Shown here: piece by piece, positions 23,062 through 32,466 of the stretch
Layout of the letters: each line of letters begins with the position of its first letter
Numbering within the stretch: the first letter of the stretch is position 1
Origin: Pseudomonas beijingensis
GTDB taxonomy: Bacteria; Pseudomonadota; Gammaproteobacteria; Pseudomonadales; Pseudomonadaceae
Reading direction: 5' to 3'
DNA length: 64,000 bases
NCBI RefSeq assembly: GCF_030687295.1
Contig: NZ_CP117425.1
Coordinates: 2,670,001 to 2,734,000, forward strand
Notes under the pieces: generated by a model
What the model was told of the DNA's origin: nothing
Database searches by the model: none
Seen by the model: the letters and a program-made list of their open reading frames with translations, nothing else
Position numbers and translations under genes: made by a program

Positions 23062-26000
23062 ATGGCAGCGCTCATCGGTATCGTCAGCAAAGTAGTCGGG
23101 CAAGTTTTCGCAGAAGCGGCCGGTGGCCTGCGGCGGCCTTTGGTCGAAGGCGATCGGCTCTATGCCGGCGAACACTTGGTCACCGGTGCCGAAGGGGCCG
23201 TGGCGGTTCATCTGCAGAACGGCCAGTCATTGACCCTGGGCCGCGGAAGCGACCTGACTCTGACCCCGCAGCTGCTGGCCAACCATGCGCCTCATGTCGA
23301 TACGCCCGACACGACGACGCCGAGTGACGCGCAACTGACCGATGTGCAAAAGCTGCAGCAAGCCATCGCCGCCGGAGCCGACCCGACCCAGACCGGTGAA
23401 GCCACCGCTGCTGGCCCCGAAGGTGGTAACCCGGGGGGCGTGGGTGGTGGGCACAGTTTTGTGCTGCTGGAAGAAGTTGGCGGGGAGGTCGATCCGCTGA
23501 TCGGTTTCCCGACGGCCGGGTTCAACGGGATTCCCGAGTTTCCGCAGCTACGCTTGGCCGGTGACCCGGATAACACTGGCGACGATGCAACCGTGCCGCC
23601 AGTGACCCCTGAGACGCCGGACAACCCCGTGACCCTCGACGGGGTCAACGTCGAGGGCGGCGAGCTGACCACCAACGAGGCCAATCTGGCCGATGGTTCG
23701 GCCAGCAATCCGGGGGCGCTGGTGCAAAATGGCACCTTCACGGTGTCCGCGCCTGACGGGCTGAGCAGCCTGAGCATCGGCGGCATCAACGTGATCAGTG
23801 GCGGTGTGCCCGCCGGCTTTCCTCAAACCATCACCTCGGCGCTGGGCAACACGTTGACCATCACCGGTTATGACCCGGCTACGGGAGTGGTCAGCTACAC
23901 CTACACCCTGACGGACAATGAAACCCATCCTGCCGGTGGCGGTGCCAATAACATTACCGAGCAGTTCCCAGTGGTGGCCGTCGACACCGACGGTGATACG
24001 GCCACCGGCACCCTGGACGTCAACATCACCGATGACGTGCCCCAGGCGATTGACGACAGCCACGCCAGCACGGCGTCGGAAACCCTGGTCACTCTTACCG
24101 GCAACGTATTGCCCAACGACCACCAGGGCGCCGACCGGATCCCCACCGGCCCCGACAGCGGGCCGATCATTGGCGGGACGTTCACCGGCACCTACGGCAC
24201 GCTGGTGCTCAACCCCAACGGCACGTACACCTACACCCTGAACACCAGCGACCCGCAATTCGTCGCGTTGCATGGCGGGGGCAGCGGCACCGAAACCTTC
24301 ACCTACACCCTGACCGACGCCGACGGCGACACCAGCACCGCGAACCTGGTATTGCAGGTGCACAACAATGACGATCCGGTGGTGTTGGTGGGCTTGGATG
24401 CTGAAGGTGGCGAGCTGTCGTTGCAGGAGAAAAACCTCAGTGATGGCAGCAGCCCGGACGCGTCGGCCCTGACCCAAAGCGGCACCTTTACCGTGACCGC
24501 GTTGGACGGTGTGCAGACCCTGAGCGTGGGGGGGATCAATGTGGTTGTAGGTGGTGTGGCAGCGGGTTTCCCTCAGTCCATCACCACCGCACTGGGCAAC
24601 ACCCTGACCATCACTGGCTACGACGCCGCTACCGGTGTAGTGAGTTACAGCTACACCTTGCTGGACAACGAAGCTCATCCAAATGCCAATGGCGCCAACA
24701 GCGTTAGCGAGCAATTCGCCGTAGTTGCCACTGACGACAACGGCACCACCGCCAACGGCAATTTGGACGTGAACATCGTCGACGACCTGCCCAAGGCCGT
24801 AGATGACAGTAACGCCAGCACGGCTTCGGAAACCCACCTGACCCTGACCGGCAGTGTGCTGACGAATGACACCCAAGGCGCGGACCCTGTAGCGTCCGGC
24901 CCAATCACCCCCGGCACCTTCACTGGCACTTACGGCACCCTGGTGCTCAACGCCGACGGTTCCTACACCTACACCCTCAACACCGCTGATGCCGACTTCA
25001 AAGGTTTGCATGGCGGCGGCAACGGCAGCGAAACCTTCACCTACACCCTGACCGACGCTGATGGCGACACCAGCACCGCGAACCTGGTGCTGCAAGTGCA
25101 CAACAACGACGACCCTGTGATTATCACCGGCCTCGACACCGAGGGTGGTGAGCTGTCGCTGCAGGAGAAAAACCTCAGCGACGGCAGCAGTCCGGACGCA
25201 TCGGCTCTGACTCAAAGCGGCACGTTCACGGTGACCGCGCTGGATGGTGTGCAGACCCTGAGTGTGGGTGGCATCAATGTGGTGACGGGCGGCGTAGCAG
25301 CCGGTTTCCCACAATCGATCACCACTGCTCTGGGCAACACCCTGACCATCACCGGCTTCAACGCCGCTACCGGTGTAGTGAGTTACAGCTACACCTTGCT
25401 GGACAACGAAGCCCATCCAAACGCCAACGGCGCCAACAGCGTTAGCGAGCAATTCGCCGTAGTTGCCACTGACGACAACGGCACCACCGCCAACGGCAAT
25501 TTGGACGTGAACATCGTCGACGACCTGCCCAAGGCCGTAGATGACAGCAACGCCAGCACGGCTTCGGAAACCCACCTGACCCTGACCGGCAGTGTGCTGA
25601 CGAATGACACCCAAGGCGCGGACCCTGTAGCGTCCGGCCCAATCACCCCCGGCACCTTCACTGGCACTTACGGCACCCTGGTGCTCAACGCCGACGGCTC
25701 CTACACCTACACCCTCAACACTGCCGATGCCGACTTCAAAGGTTTACATGGCGGCGGCAATGGCAGCGAAACCTTCACCTACACCCTGACCGACGCCGAC
25801 GGCGACACCAGCACCGCGAACTTGGTGCTGCAAGTGCACAACAACGACGACCCAGTGATTATCACTGGCCTCGACACCGAGGGCGGTGAGCTGTCGTTGC
25901 AGGAGAAAAACCTCAGCGACGGCAGCAGTCCGGACGCATCGGCTCTGACTCAAAGCGGCACGTTCACGGTGACGGCGCTGGACGGTGTGCAGACGTTGAG

Positions 26001-29000
26001 CGTGGGCGGCATCAATGTGGTTATAGGTGGTGTGGCAGCGGGTTTCCCTCAGTCCATCACCACTGCGTTGGGCAACACCCTGACCATCACCGGCTTCAAC
26101 GCCAGCACGGGCGTGGTCAGCTACAGCTACACCTTGCTGGACAACGAAGCCCATCCAAACGCCAACGGCGCCAACAGCGTTAGCGAGCAATTTGCCGTAG
26201 TTGTTACCGATGACAACGGCACCACCGCCAACGGCAATCTGGACGTGAACATCGTCGATGACTTGCCAACCGCTCATGCTGACTCCGCCTCGGTGGATGA
26301 AGGCGGGACGGTCAGTGGCAACGTCCTGAACAACGATGAAGGCGGTGCCGACGGGCCGGCTGCGAGCGGTGCGGTGATCGGTGTGCGTGCTGGCAACGAC
26401 ACCTCGACCCCGGCGATTGGCGGCCTGAATACCCAGATCAACGGCACCTACGGCTACCTGACCCTGGACGCCAACGGCAACGCCGTCTACCACAGCAACC
26501 CGAACACCGTCAGTGCCCCAGGTGCAACCGATGTTTTCACCTACACCGTGCGCGACGCCGATGGCGATGAAAGCACCACCACCATCACCATCGATGTTCA
26601 TGACGTCTGCCTAGTCGCCACGCCCGACCAAGGAATCAGCGTCTACGAAAAAGCCCTCGACCTGAACCAGGACGGCCAGGACCTGGCTCCCGGCACCGTC
26701 ACCGGCAGCGCTCCGAGCGCCACCAGCGAGACCGCCAGCGGCAGCCTCGTCGGTTCGATCAGCGGTGCCGTGGGCGCAGTAACCTTCGCGCTGGTGGGCA
26801 ACGCTACGGGTGCTTACGGTCAACTGTCGCTTCAGCCTGACGGTTCGTATACCTACACCCTGACCTCGCCAGCCACCACCACGCCTCACGCCAACGATGG
26901 CCCGAATGTGCTGAGCGAAAGCTTCACCTATCAGGCCACGGATTCCTTGGGCAACACGGTCACCAGCACCATTGTCATCGACATCGTCGACGACGTGCCC
27001 AACGCCCATGCCGATTTTGCCTCGGTACTGGAGGGTGGCACGGTCAGCGGCAATGTGCTGGACAACGACGTGCTTGGCGCGGACGGTGGCATGGTGATTG
27101 GCGTGCGCGCCGGTAATGACACCTCTAACCCTGCTGTCGGTGGCCTCAACAGCCAGATCAACGGCACTTACGGCTACTTGACCCTGGACGCCAACGGCAA
27201 CGCCGTCTACCACAGTAATCCGAACACCGTCAGCGCCCCGGGCGCGACCGATGTCTTCACCTACACCGTGCGTGACGCCGACGGCGACGAAAGCACCACC
27301 ACCATCACCATCGATGTCCATGAAAGCTGCCTCGTTGCCACATCGGACCAGGAAATCAGCGTCTACGAAAAAGCCCTCGACCTGAACCAGGACGGCCAGG
27401 ACCTGGCCCCCGGCACCGTCACCGGCAGCGCTCCGAGCGCCACCAGCGAGACCGCCAGCGGCAGCCTCGTCGGTTCGATCAGCGGTGCCGTGGGCGCAGT
27501 AACCTTCGCGCTGGTGGGCAACGCTACCGGTGCTTACGGTCAACTGTCGCTTCAGCCGGACGGTTCGTATACCTACACCCTGACCTCGCCAGCCACCACT
27601 ACGCCTCACGCCAACGATGGCCCGAATGTCCTGAGCGAAAGCTTCACCTACCAGGCCACGGACTCCTTGGGCAACACGGTCACCAGTACTATCGTTATCG
27701 ACATCGTCGACGATGTGCCCAAGGCCCACTGCGATTTCGCCTCGGTGGTAGAGGGCGGGACAGTCAATGGCAACGTGCTGGACAACGATGTACTCGGTGC
27801 CGACGGCGGTGCAGTCATCGGTGTGCGTGCCGGTAACGACACCTCGACCCCGGCCATCGGCGGCCTGAACAGCCAGATCAACGGCACCTACGGCTACCTG
27901 ACCCTGGATGCCAACGGCAACGCGGTCTACCACAGCAACCCCGACGCTGTTGGCGCCCCCGGCGCGACCGATGTCTTCACCTACACCGTGCGTGATGCCG
28001 ATGGTGATGAGAGCACCACGACCGTCACCATTGACGTGCACAACAGCTGCCTCGTCGCGGAAACCGACCACGACATTACCGTCTACGAAAAAGCCCTCGA
28101 CCTGAACCAGGACGGCCAGGACCTGGCCCCCGGCACCGTCACCGGCAGTGACCCGAGCGCCACCGGTGAAACCGCCAGCGGTAGCTTGGTCGGGTCGGTC
28201 AGCGGGGCCACGGGCGCCGTCACCTTCACCCTGGTGGGCAACGCCACGGGTGCCTACGGCCAGTTGTTGCTCCATCCTGATGGTTCGTACACCTACACCC
28301 TGACCTCGCCAGCTACGACGACGCCCCACGCCAATGATGGCCCGAATGCTCTGAGCGAAAGCTTCACCTACCAGGCCACGGACTCCCTGGGCAACAGCAC
28401 CACCGGCAGCCTCGTGGTGAGCATTGTCGATGACGTGCCAAAGGCCGTTGCGTCCGAGCGTTCGGTCACGGCGGTGGAGGTCGATTCGAACCTGCTGATC
28501 GTGCTCGACGTCTCCGGCAGCATGAAAGACGCCTCCGGCGTGCCGGGGCTCTCGCGGATGGAGTTGGCCAAACAGGCGATCAGCGCCTTGCTCGACAAAT
28601 ACGACGACATGGGCGATGTGAAAGTCCAGCTCGTGACCTTCAGCGGCAGCGCCACCGACCAGAGCACCATGTGGGTGGATGTGGCAACTGCCAAGACGCT
28701 GATCTCCGCGCTGAACGCGCACGGCGACACCAACTATGATGCTGCCGTAGCGATGGCCAAGACTGCGTTCGCAAATTCCGGCCAACTGACCGGCGCACAG
28801 AACGTCGGCTATTTCTTCTCCGACGGCAAGCCGACCTTGGGCGAAATCGGCACGGCAGACGAAACCGCTTGGAAAGCCTTCCTCGACGCCAACGGCATAA
28901 AGAACTACGCCATTGGCCTGGGCAGCGGCGTCAGCAATGCTCACCTCGACCCGCTGGCCTACGACGGCAGCGCCCACACCAACACCAACGCGGTAGTGGT

Positions 29001-30894
29001 CACCGACCTGAACCAGCTCAACTCGGTGCTCTCCGGCACCGTGCAAGGCGCGCCGGTTACCGGCAACCTGTTGGATGAGGGGGGTTCGTTCGGCGCCGAT
29101 GGCGGGTTTATCAAAAACCTGGTGGTCGATGGCACCACGTACAGCTACGACCCGGCGGCCAACGGTGGTCACGGAGCACTGACCGCCAGCGGCGGGCTCA
29201 ACCATGGCTCCTTCAATACCGCCACCAATACATTGAGCATCGCCACCGACCACCACGGTACTTTGGTGGTCAACCTGGATACCGGTGCGTTCAGCTACAC
29301 CTCCCAGACGGCCACCAGCACCTTGATCACCGAGCACATCGGCTACACCGTCAGCGACCATGACGGTGACCTGGCGAGCTCTAACCTGGTGATCAACGTC
29401 GTGCCCAACAGCCCGCCGATCGCTGTTGACGACAACATCATCACCAATGTGCTGTCGGGCAACATCGTGATCCCGGGCGAATTGCTGCTGGGTAACGACA
29501 GCGACGCCAACGGCGATCCACTCACCGCATCACCCACCAGTTTCAATACCGGATGGGTCGCCAAAGGCGCGGACTTCACCGGCAGCACCGGCACGGCCAG
29601 CTTCACCGGCAACAACGTGCAGTCGATCAACCTCAGCCGCAGTGCCTTCGTCGCCAATACCGCGAGCATGACGGCGATGCTGGTGGTCAGCGGTGCATTG
29701 GGGATGGTCTCCAACAACAACGCCAACGATGAAGACCGCCTCAACATCAGCCTCAAACAGGGCGAAACCCTCACCCTGGACCACAACCTGTCGGCCGGTC
29801 GCATTGCGATGGAGTATTCACTCAATGGCGGGCCCTTCATCGCGATCAACGATGGAGCTTCTTTCACCGCGGCAGCGGATGGCAATTACCAGATCCACGT
29901 CACCAACATTGCCAATCCCGGCGGCGGTAATGCCAACGCTGCGGAAAACTATCAACTGACCCTGACGGTCGACTATGCCGGGGCGCAGGACAAAACAGCG
30001 GATTACCACGGCAGCTACACCGCCAGCGACAACCACGGCGGCAGTGACAGCGCATCGGTAGGCATCAGTTATCAGGCGGGCCATACCCTGACGGGCACCA
30101 GTGGCGACGATGTGCTGTTGGCCGGCAACGGCGACGACACCCTCAACGCCGGCGACGGCAACGACATCCTCAGTGCCGGTTCGGGCAACAACACCTTGCA
30201 TGGCGGGGCAGGGGATGACGTGCTCTACAGCGGCACGGGCAATGACCTGCTCGATGGCGGCAGCGGTAACGACACCGCCAGCTACGCCCATGCCACATCA
30301 GCGGTCACGGTGAACCTGGGACTGTTGGCGGCGCAGAACACCCTGGGCGCCGGCACCGACACCCTGGCCGGCATCGAAAACCTCGTCGGCTCGAACTTCA
30401 ATGACACCCTCACGGGCGATGGCGCCAGCAACCGCATCAACGGCGGACTTGGCAACGACGTGCTCAATGGCGCTGGTGGCGACGACATGCTGATCGGCGG
30501 CTTGGGCAACAACACCCTCACCGGCGGCAGCGGCGCCGACACCTTTCAATGGCAGGCGGGCAACAGCGGCCACGACGTGATCACCGACTTCGCGCTCGGC
30601 GTCGACAAACTCGACCTGTCCCAACTGTTGCAAGGAGAGAACGGCAGCGCGGCGTTACTGGATGACTACCTGCATTTCAGCGTGAGCGGCAGCGGTGGGT
30701 CGGTCGTCACCAGCATCGACGTCAGCGCCATTGCCGGTGCCACGCCGAACCAGACCATCGACCTGGCCGGCGTCAACCTGGCCAGCCACTACGGCGTCAC
30801 GCCGGGCGCGGGGGGAATCATCGGTGGAGCGGACACGGCGACCATCATCAACGGCATGTTGAATGATCATTCGTTGAAGGTGGACACGGTGTGA
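23062..30894 (+). CDS. Giant RTX adhesin of the LapA/MapA type
   Basis: This 2610-residue surface adhesin mediates biofilm attachment. Residues 1-110 form the LapA-type retention module (LIGIVSKVVGQVFAEAAGG), and TAAG at 115-118 is the LapG cleavage motif. Residues about 190-1066 hold 246-residue VCBS/Ig-like repeats and 1067-1790 three 240-244-residue repeats of a second type. A VWA domain has its MIDAS motif DVSGS at 1816-1820. RTX nonapeptides (GNGDDTLNAGDGNDILSAG) begin near 2344, and the C-terminal type I secretion signal follows. I start at the ATG eight bases after GGAGG. The divergent LapC/B/E-type genes are its exporter. No lapD or lapG is nearby; being half the size of Pf0-1 LapA, it may be the second adhesin MapA. 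Confidence 0.92.
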   Translation: MAALIGIVSKVVGQVFAEAAGGLRRPLVEGDRLYAGEHLVTGAEGAVAVHLQNGQSLTLGRGSDLTLTPQLLANHAPHVDTPDTTTPSDAQLTDVQKLQQAIAAGADPTQTGEATAAGPEGGNPGGVGGGHSFVLLEEVGGEVDPLIGFPTAGFNGIPEFPQLRLAGDPDNTGDDATVPPVTPETPDNPVTLDGVNVEGGELTTNEANLADGSASNPGALVQNGTFTVSAPDGLSSLSIGGINVISGGVPAGFPQTITSALGNTLTITGYDPATGVVSYTYTLTDNETHPAGGGANNITEQFPVVAVDTDGDTATGTLDVNITDDVPQAIDDSHASTASETLVTLTGNVLPNDHQGADRIPTGPDSGPIIGGTFTGTYGTLVLNPNGTYTYTLNTSDPQFVALHGGGSGTETFTYTLTDADGDTSTANLVLQVHNNDDPVVLVGLDAEGGELSLQEKNLSDGSSPDASALTQSGTFTVTALDGVQTLSVGGINVVVGGVAAGFPQSITTALGNTLTITGYDAATGVVSYSYTLLDNEAHPNANGANSVSEQFAVVATDDNGTTANGNLDVNIVDDLPKAVDDSNASTASETHLTLTGSVLTNDTQGADPVASGPITPGTFTGTYGTLVLNADGSYTYTLNTADADFKGLHGGGNGSETFTYTLTDADGDTSTANLVLQVHNNDDPVIITGLDTEGGELSLQEKNLSDGSSPDASALTQSGTFTVTALDGVQTLSVGGINVVTGGVAAGFPQSITTALGNTLTITGFNAATGVVSYSYTLLDNEAHPNANGANSVSEQFAVVATDDNGTTANGNLDVNIVDDLPKAVDDSNASTASETHLTLTGSVLTNDTQGADPVASGPITPGTFTGTYGTLVLNADGSYTYTLNTADADFKGLHGGGNGSETFTYTLTDADGDTSTANLVLQVHNNDDPVIITGLDTEGGELSLQEKNLSDGSSPDASALTQSGTFTVTALDGVQTLSVGGINVVIGGVAAGFPQSITTALGNTLTITGFNASTGVVSYSYTLLDNEAHPNANGANSVSEQFAVVVTDDNGTTANGNLDVNIVDDLPTAHADSASVDEGGTVSGNVLNNDEGGADGPAASGAVIGVRAGNDTSTPAIGGLNTQINGTYGYLTLDANGNAVYHSNPNTVSAPGATDVFTYTVRDADGDESTTTITIDVHDVCLVATPDQGISVYEKALDLNQDGQDLAPGTVTGSAPSATSETASGSLVGSISGAVGAVTFALVGNATGAYGQLSLQPDGSYTYTLTSPATTTPHANDGPNVLSESFTYQATDSLGNTVTSTIVIDIVDDVPNAHADFASVLEGGTVSGNVLDNDVLGADGGMVIGVRAGNDTSNPAVGGLNSQINGTYGYLTLDANGNAVYHSNPNTVSAPGATDVFTYTVRDADGDESTTTITIDVHESCLVATSDQEISVYEKALDLNQDGQDLAPGTVTGSAPSATSETASGSLVGSISGAVGAVTFALVGNATGAYGQLSLQPDGSYTYTLTSPATTTPHANDGPNVLSESFTYQATDSLGNTVTSTIVIDIVDDVPKAHCDFASVVEGGTVNGNVLDNDVLGADGGAVIGVRAGNDTSTPAIGGLNSQINGTYGYLTLDANGNAVYHSNPDAVGAPGATDVFTYTVRDADGDESTTTVTIDVHNSCLVAETDHDITVYEKALDLNQDGQDLAPGTVTGSDPSATGETASGSLVGSVSGATGAVTFTLVGNATGAYGQLLLHPDGSYTYTLTSPATTTPHANDGPNALSESFTYQATDSLGNSTTGSLVVSIVDDVPKAVASERSVTAVEVDSNLLIVLDVSGSMKDASGVPGLSRMELAKQAISALLDKYDDMGDVKVQLVTFSGSATDQSTMWVDVATAKTLISALNAHGDTNYDAAVAMAKTAFANSGQLTGAQNVGYFFSDGKPTLGEIGTADETAWKAFLDANGIKNYAIGLGSGVSNAHLDPLAYDGSAHTNTNAVVVTDLNQLNSVLSGTVQGAPVTGNLLDEGGSFGADGGFIKNLVVDGTTYSYDPAANGGHGALTASGGLNHGSFNTATNTLSIATDHHGTLVVNLDTGAFSYTSQTATSTLITEHIGYTVSDHDGDLASSNLVINVVPNSPPIAVDDNIITNVLSGNIVIPGELLLGNDSDANGDPLTASPTSFNTGWVAKGADFTGSTGTASFTGNNVQSINLSRSAFVANTASMTAMLVVSGALGMVSNNNANDEDRLNISLKQGETLTLDHNLSAGRIAMEYSLNGGPFIAINDGASFTAAADGNYQIHVTNIANPGGGNANAAENYQLTLTVDYAGAQDKTADYHGSYTASDNHGGSDSASVGISYQAGHTLTGTSGDDVLLAGNGDDTLNAGDGNDILSAGSGNNTLHGGAGDDVLYSGTGNDLLDGGSGNDTASYAHATSAVTVNLGLLAAQNTLGAGTDTLAGIENLVGSNFNDTLTGDGASNRINGGLGNDVLNGAGGDDMLIGGLGNNTLTGGSGADTFQWQAGNSGHDVITDFALGVDKLDLSQLLQGENGSAALLDDYLHFSVSGSGGSVVTSIDVSAIAGATPNQTIDLAGVNLASHYGVTPGAGGIIGGADTATIINGMLNDHSLKVDTV
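24373..26259 (+). repeat. 738-bp tandem repeats inside the adhesin gene
   Basis: Units start at 24373, 25111 and 25849, exactly 738 bases apart (246 codons each; the last is partial). A diverged earlier copy begins near 23620. The full units are nearly identical at the DNA level, including synonymous positions, which points to recent duplication or gene conversion. Confidence 0.9.
26260..28431 (+). repeat. 720-bp tandem repeats inside the adhesin gene
   Basis: Three units start at 26260 (732 bases), 26992 (720) and 27712 (720). Comparing 26641-26880 with 27361-27600 I count four differences in 240 bases. The protein motif VYEKALDLNQDGQDLAPGTV recurs once per unit. Confidence 0.9.
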
Positions 30895-30901
30895 GGGCTG
30901 C

Positions 30902-31033
30902 TGTGGCGAGGGGATTTATCCCCGTTCGGCTGCGCAGCAGTCGCAAACCGGTCGGTAGGGGTCATCTGTTGCTGCGCGGCGTCTGGTTTTGGGGTTGCTT
31001 CGCAACCCAGCGGGGATAAATCCCCTCGCCACA
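30902..31033. repeat. REP pair (family B variant) after the adhesin gene
   Basis: TGTGGCGAGGGGATTTATCC and its inverse (GGATAAATCCCCTCGCCACA) form the ends of a 132-base palindromic element with GCGCAGC cores inside. It lies between convergent genes and could end both transcripts. Confidence 0.85.
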
Positions 31034-31055
31034 GGGGAATGCGCCGCACTCATAC

Positions 31056-31451
31056 TCAGGGTTTTCGCAGTGTCTTCTGCCTGAGGATATACACCGTCAC
31101 CAGCACCGCACTGGTGAGCATGAACCCCCGCGCCCATGGCAGCGGCACCAGGTAGCAGGACAGCAGGATGCTCGCCCACATCAGCCCGATGGCATAGACC
31201 TTGCCCTTGAGCGGGATGCCGTTGCCGCTGAGGTAGTCGCTGATCCACGGGCCCAGGCGGGGATGTTCCACCAGCCACTGGTAGAAGCGCGGCGAACTGC
31301 GGGCGAAGCAGGCCGCGGCCAGCAGCAGGAAGGGGGTGGTAGGCAGGACGGGAATGAAAATGCCGATGACCCCCAGCACCACGCTCAGCCAGCCGATGGC
31401 CAGTAGAGCGTAACGCAGGATCAGCGGGCGGTTGCCGACTGGCGAGGGCAC
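31056..31451 (-). CDS. DUF454 (YbaN-like) inner-membrane protein
   Basis: The 131-residue protein has the DUF454/YbaN pattern: a membrane helix LLAIGWLSVVLGVIGIFIPV, the conserved LPTTPFLLLAAACFARSSPRF, then two C-terminal helices. The function is unknown. No ATG lies near the family start, so I use GTG at 31451 (PSPVGNRPLILRYALL), eight bases after the stop of the yecA-like gene. The true start could be a few codons away. It is co-transcribed with the yecA-like gene. Confidence 0.75.
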   Translation of the reverse strand: MPSPVGNRPLILRYALLAIGWLSVVLGVIGIFIPVLPTTPFLLLAAACFARSSPRFYQWLVEHPRLGPWISDYLSGNGIPLKGKVYAIGLMWASILLSCYLVPLPWARGFMLTSAVLVTVYILRQKTLRKP

Positions 31452-31459
31452 CCGGTCAC

Positions 31460-32047
31460 TCAGTGGTGGCGCGGCTTGAGGATCGCCGGTTTCTCGTCCG
31501 GGGCGTTGCACAGCAGGTACAGGGCGGTGAGGGCTTCGGGGATCTGGACGATCATGTCGTCCATCAGGTTCGCGTCGGCGGCGATGTCGGAAAACTCCGG
31601 TTGCTCGTCGAACAGGCCGGAACCGACCATGATCGGCAGCAGCATTTCGCTGACTTCCTCTTCGGCGGTTTCGAACCAGGCGGCTTCGCGCAGGAACACG
31701 CCTTCCATGAAGCCGATGCACCAGCCACGCAGTTCCGAATCGTCCGGGTCATCGCCCAGGTCCAGTTCGCACGGCAGCTCGAATTCTTCGTCGGACGCCA
31801 GTTGACGGGCGATGTGGGCCTTGAGGCCGACCAGGGTGGCTTCGATTTCGGCGCGCTGGGCTTCGTCGCTGTAATGCGGCTCTTCGGCGAACAGGGCATC
31901 GATCCACTCACGGTCCGGCACCGTTTCGGCGCAGATCGACAGGGCGGTCAGATAGCCGTGAGCGGCCACGTAGTCCAGCGCTTCCTCGTGCAGCTCATCG
32001 GCGTCGAGGAAGACTTGCAGGCGGGTCAGTTGCTCAGCGAAGGACAT
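31460..32047 (-). CDS. YecA/UPF0149 family protein
   Basis: This 195-residue, strongly acidic protein matches the UPF0149 (YgfB/YecA) family: LDYVAAHGYLTALSICAETV, then LRGWCIGFMEGVFLREAAW in the centre and IPEALTALYLLCNAPDEKP near the end. Members are all-helical proteins of unclear role. It is divergent from recQ and upstream of the DUF454 gene, the order PA3343-PA3342 next to PA3344 recQ in P. aeruginosa. Confidence 0.85.
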   Translation of the reverse strand: MSFAEQLTRLQVFLDADELHEEALDYVAAHGYLTALSICAETVPDREWIDALFAEEPHYSDEAQRAEIEATLVGLKAHIARQLASDEEFELPCELDLGDDPDDSELRGWCIGFMEGVFLREAAWFETAEEEVSEMLLPIMVGSGLFDEQPEFSDIAADANLMDDMIVQIPEALTALYLLCNAPDEKPAILKPRHH

Positions 32048-32178
32048 TACGGGCTACCTTGGGGAATAAACAATGCGGGAATTCTAGGCCTTCTTGAGCG
32101 CCCAGGCCAGCCGCGTGGTGTATTTGCCTCTCGACGGTCCGAGGGTCGACACAAATGGGGGGGGCACCGCAGATCAAA

Positions 32179-32267
32179 TGTGGGAGCGAGCTTGCTCGCG
32201 ATGAGGGTATGGCATTCAACACTGCCCAAGCTGATCCACCGCTATCGCGAGCAAGCTCGCTCCCACA
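32179..32267. repeat. REP pair (family A) upstream of recQ
   Basis: Inverted copies of TGTGGGAGCGAGCTTGCTCG lie in the 419-base region between the divergent yecA-like and recQ genes. The remainder, 32268-32466, must hold the recQ promoter; I could not identify it with confidence. Confidence 0.82.
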
Positions 32268-32466
32268 GGGACTGGGGCAACCGGAAGATCGCCAGCACCT
32301 CTTGTCAGCAGCGCCCTTTGCGGCGAAGGCCTCGGGTATACTGCCGCGTTTTGTGATGCCCTGCGGCGTCCCGCCGGTTCGAAACGCGCACTTACGATTT
32401 GCCGGTGCAGCGTGTGCGATTCTGAACCAGCCTTGCAGGGATGTTTCGGTGATTTTTGGAGTTTCT

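Noticed and set aside
23548..25614. A 688-codon minus-strand open frame inside the adhesin gene
   Set aside because: Same cause: antisense translation of the 738-base repeats, low-complexity Gly/Val-rich, with no family features.
24373..28431. Long DNA repeats that could indicate a mobile element or an assembly duplication
   Set aside because: They keep the reading frame exactly (multiples of three), lie inside one continuous adhesin frame and carry family Ig/VCBS-type sequence, so they are genuine protein repeats, although copy number may still be imperfectly assembled.
26611..29361. A 916-codon open frame on the minus strand opposite the adhesin repeats
   Set aside because: It is a shadow of the repetitive, GC-rich adhesin gene: its repeats mirror the sense repeats, it has no domain, start site or ribosome signal, and codon choice favours the sense strand.
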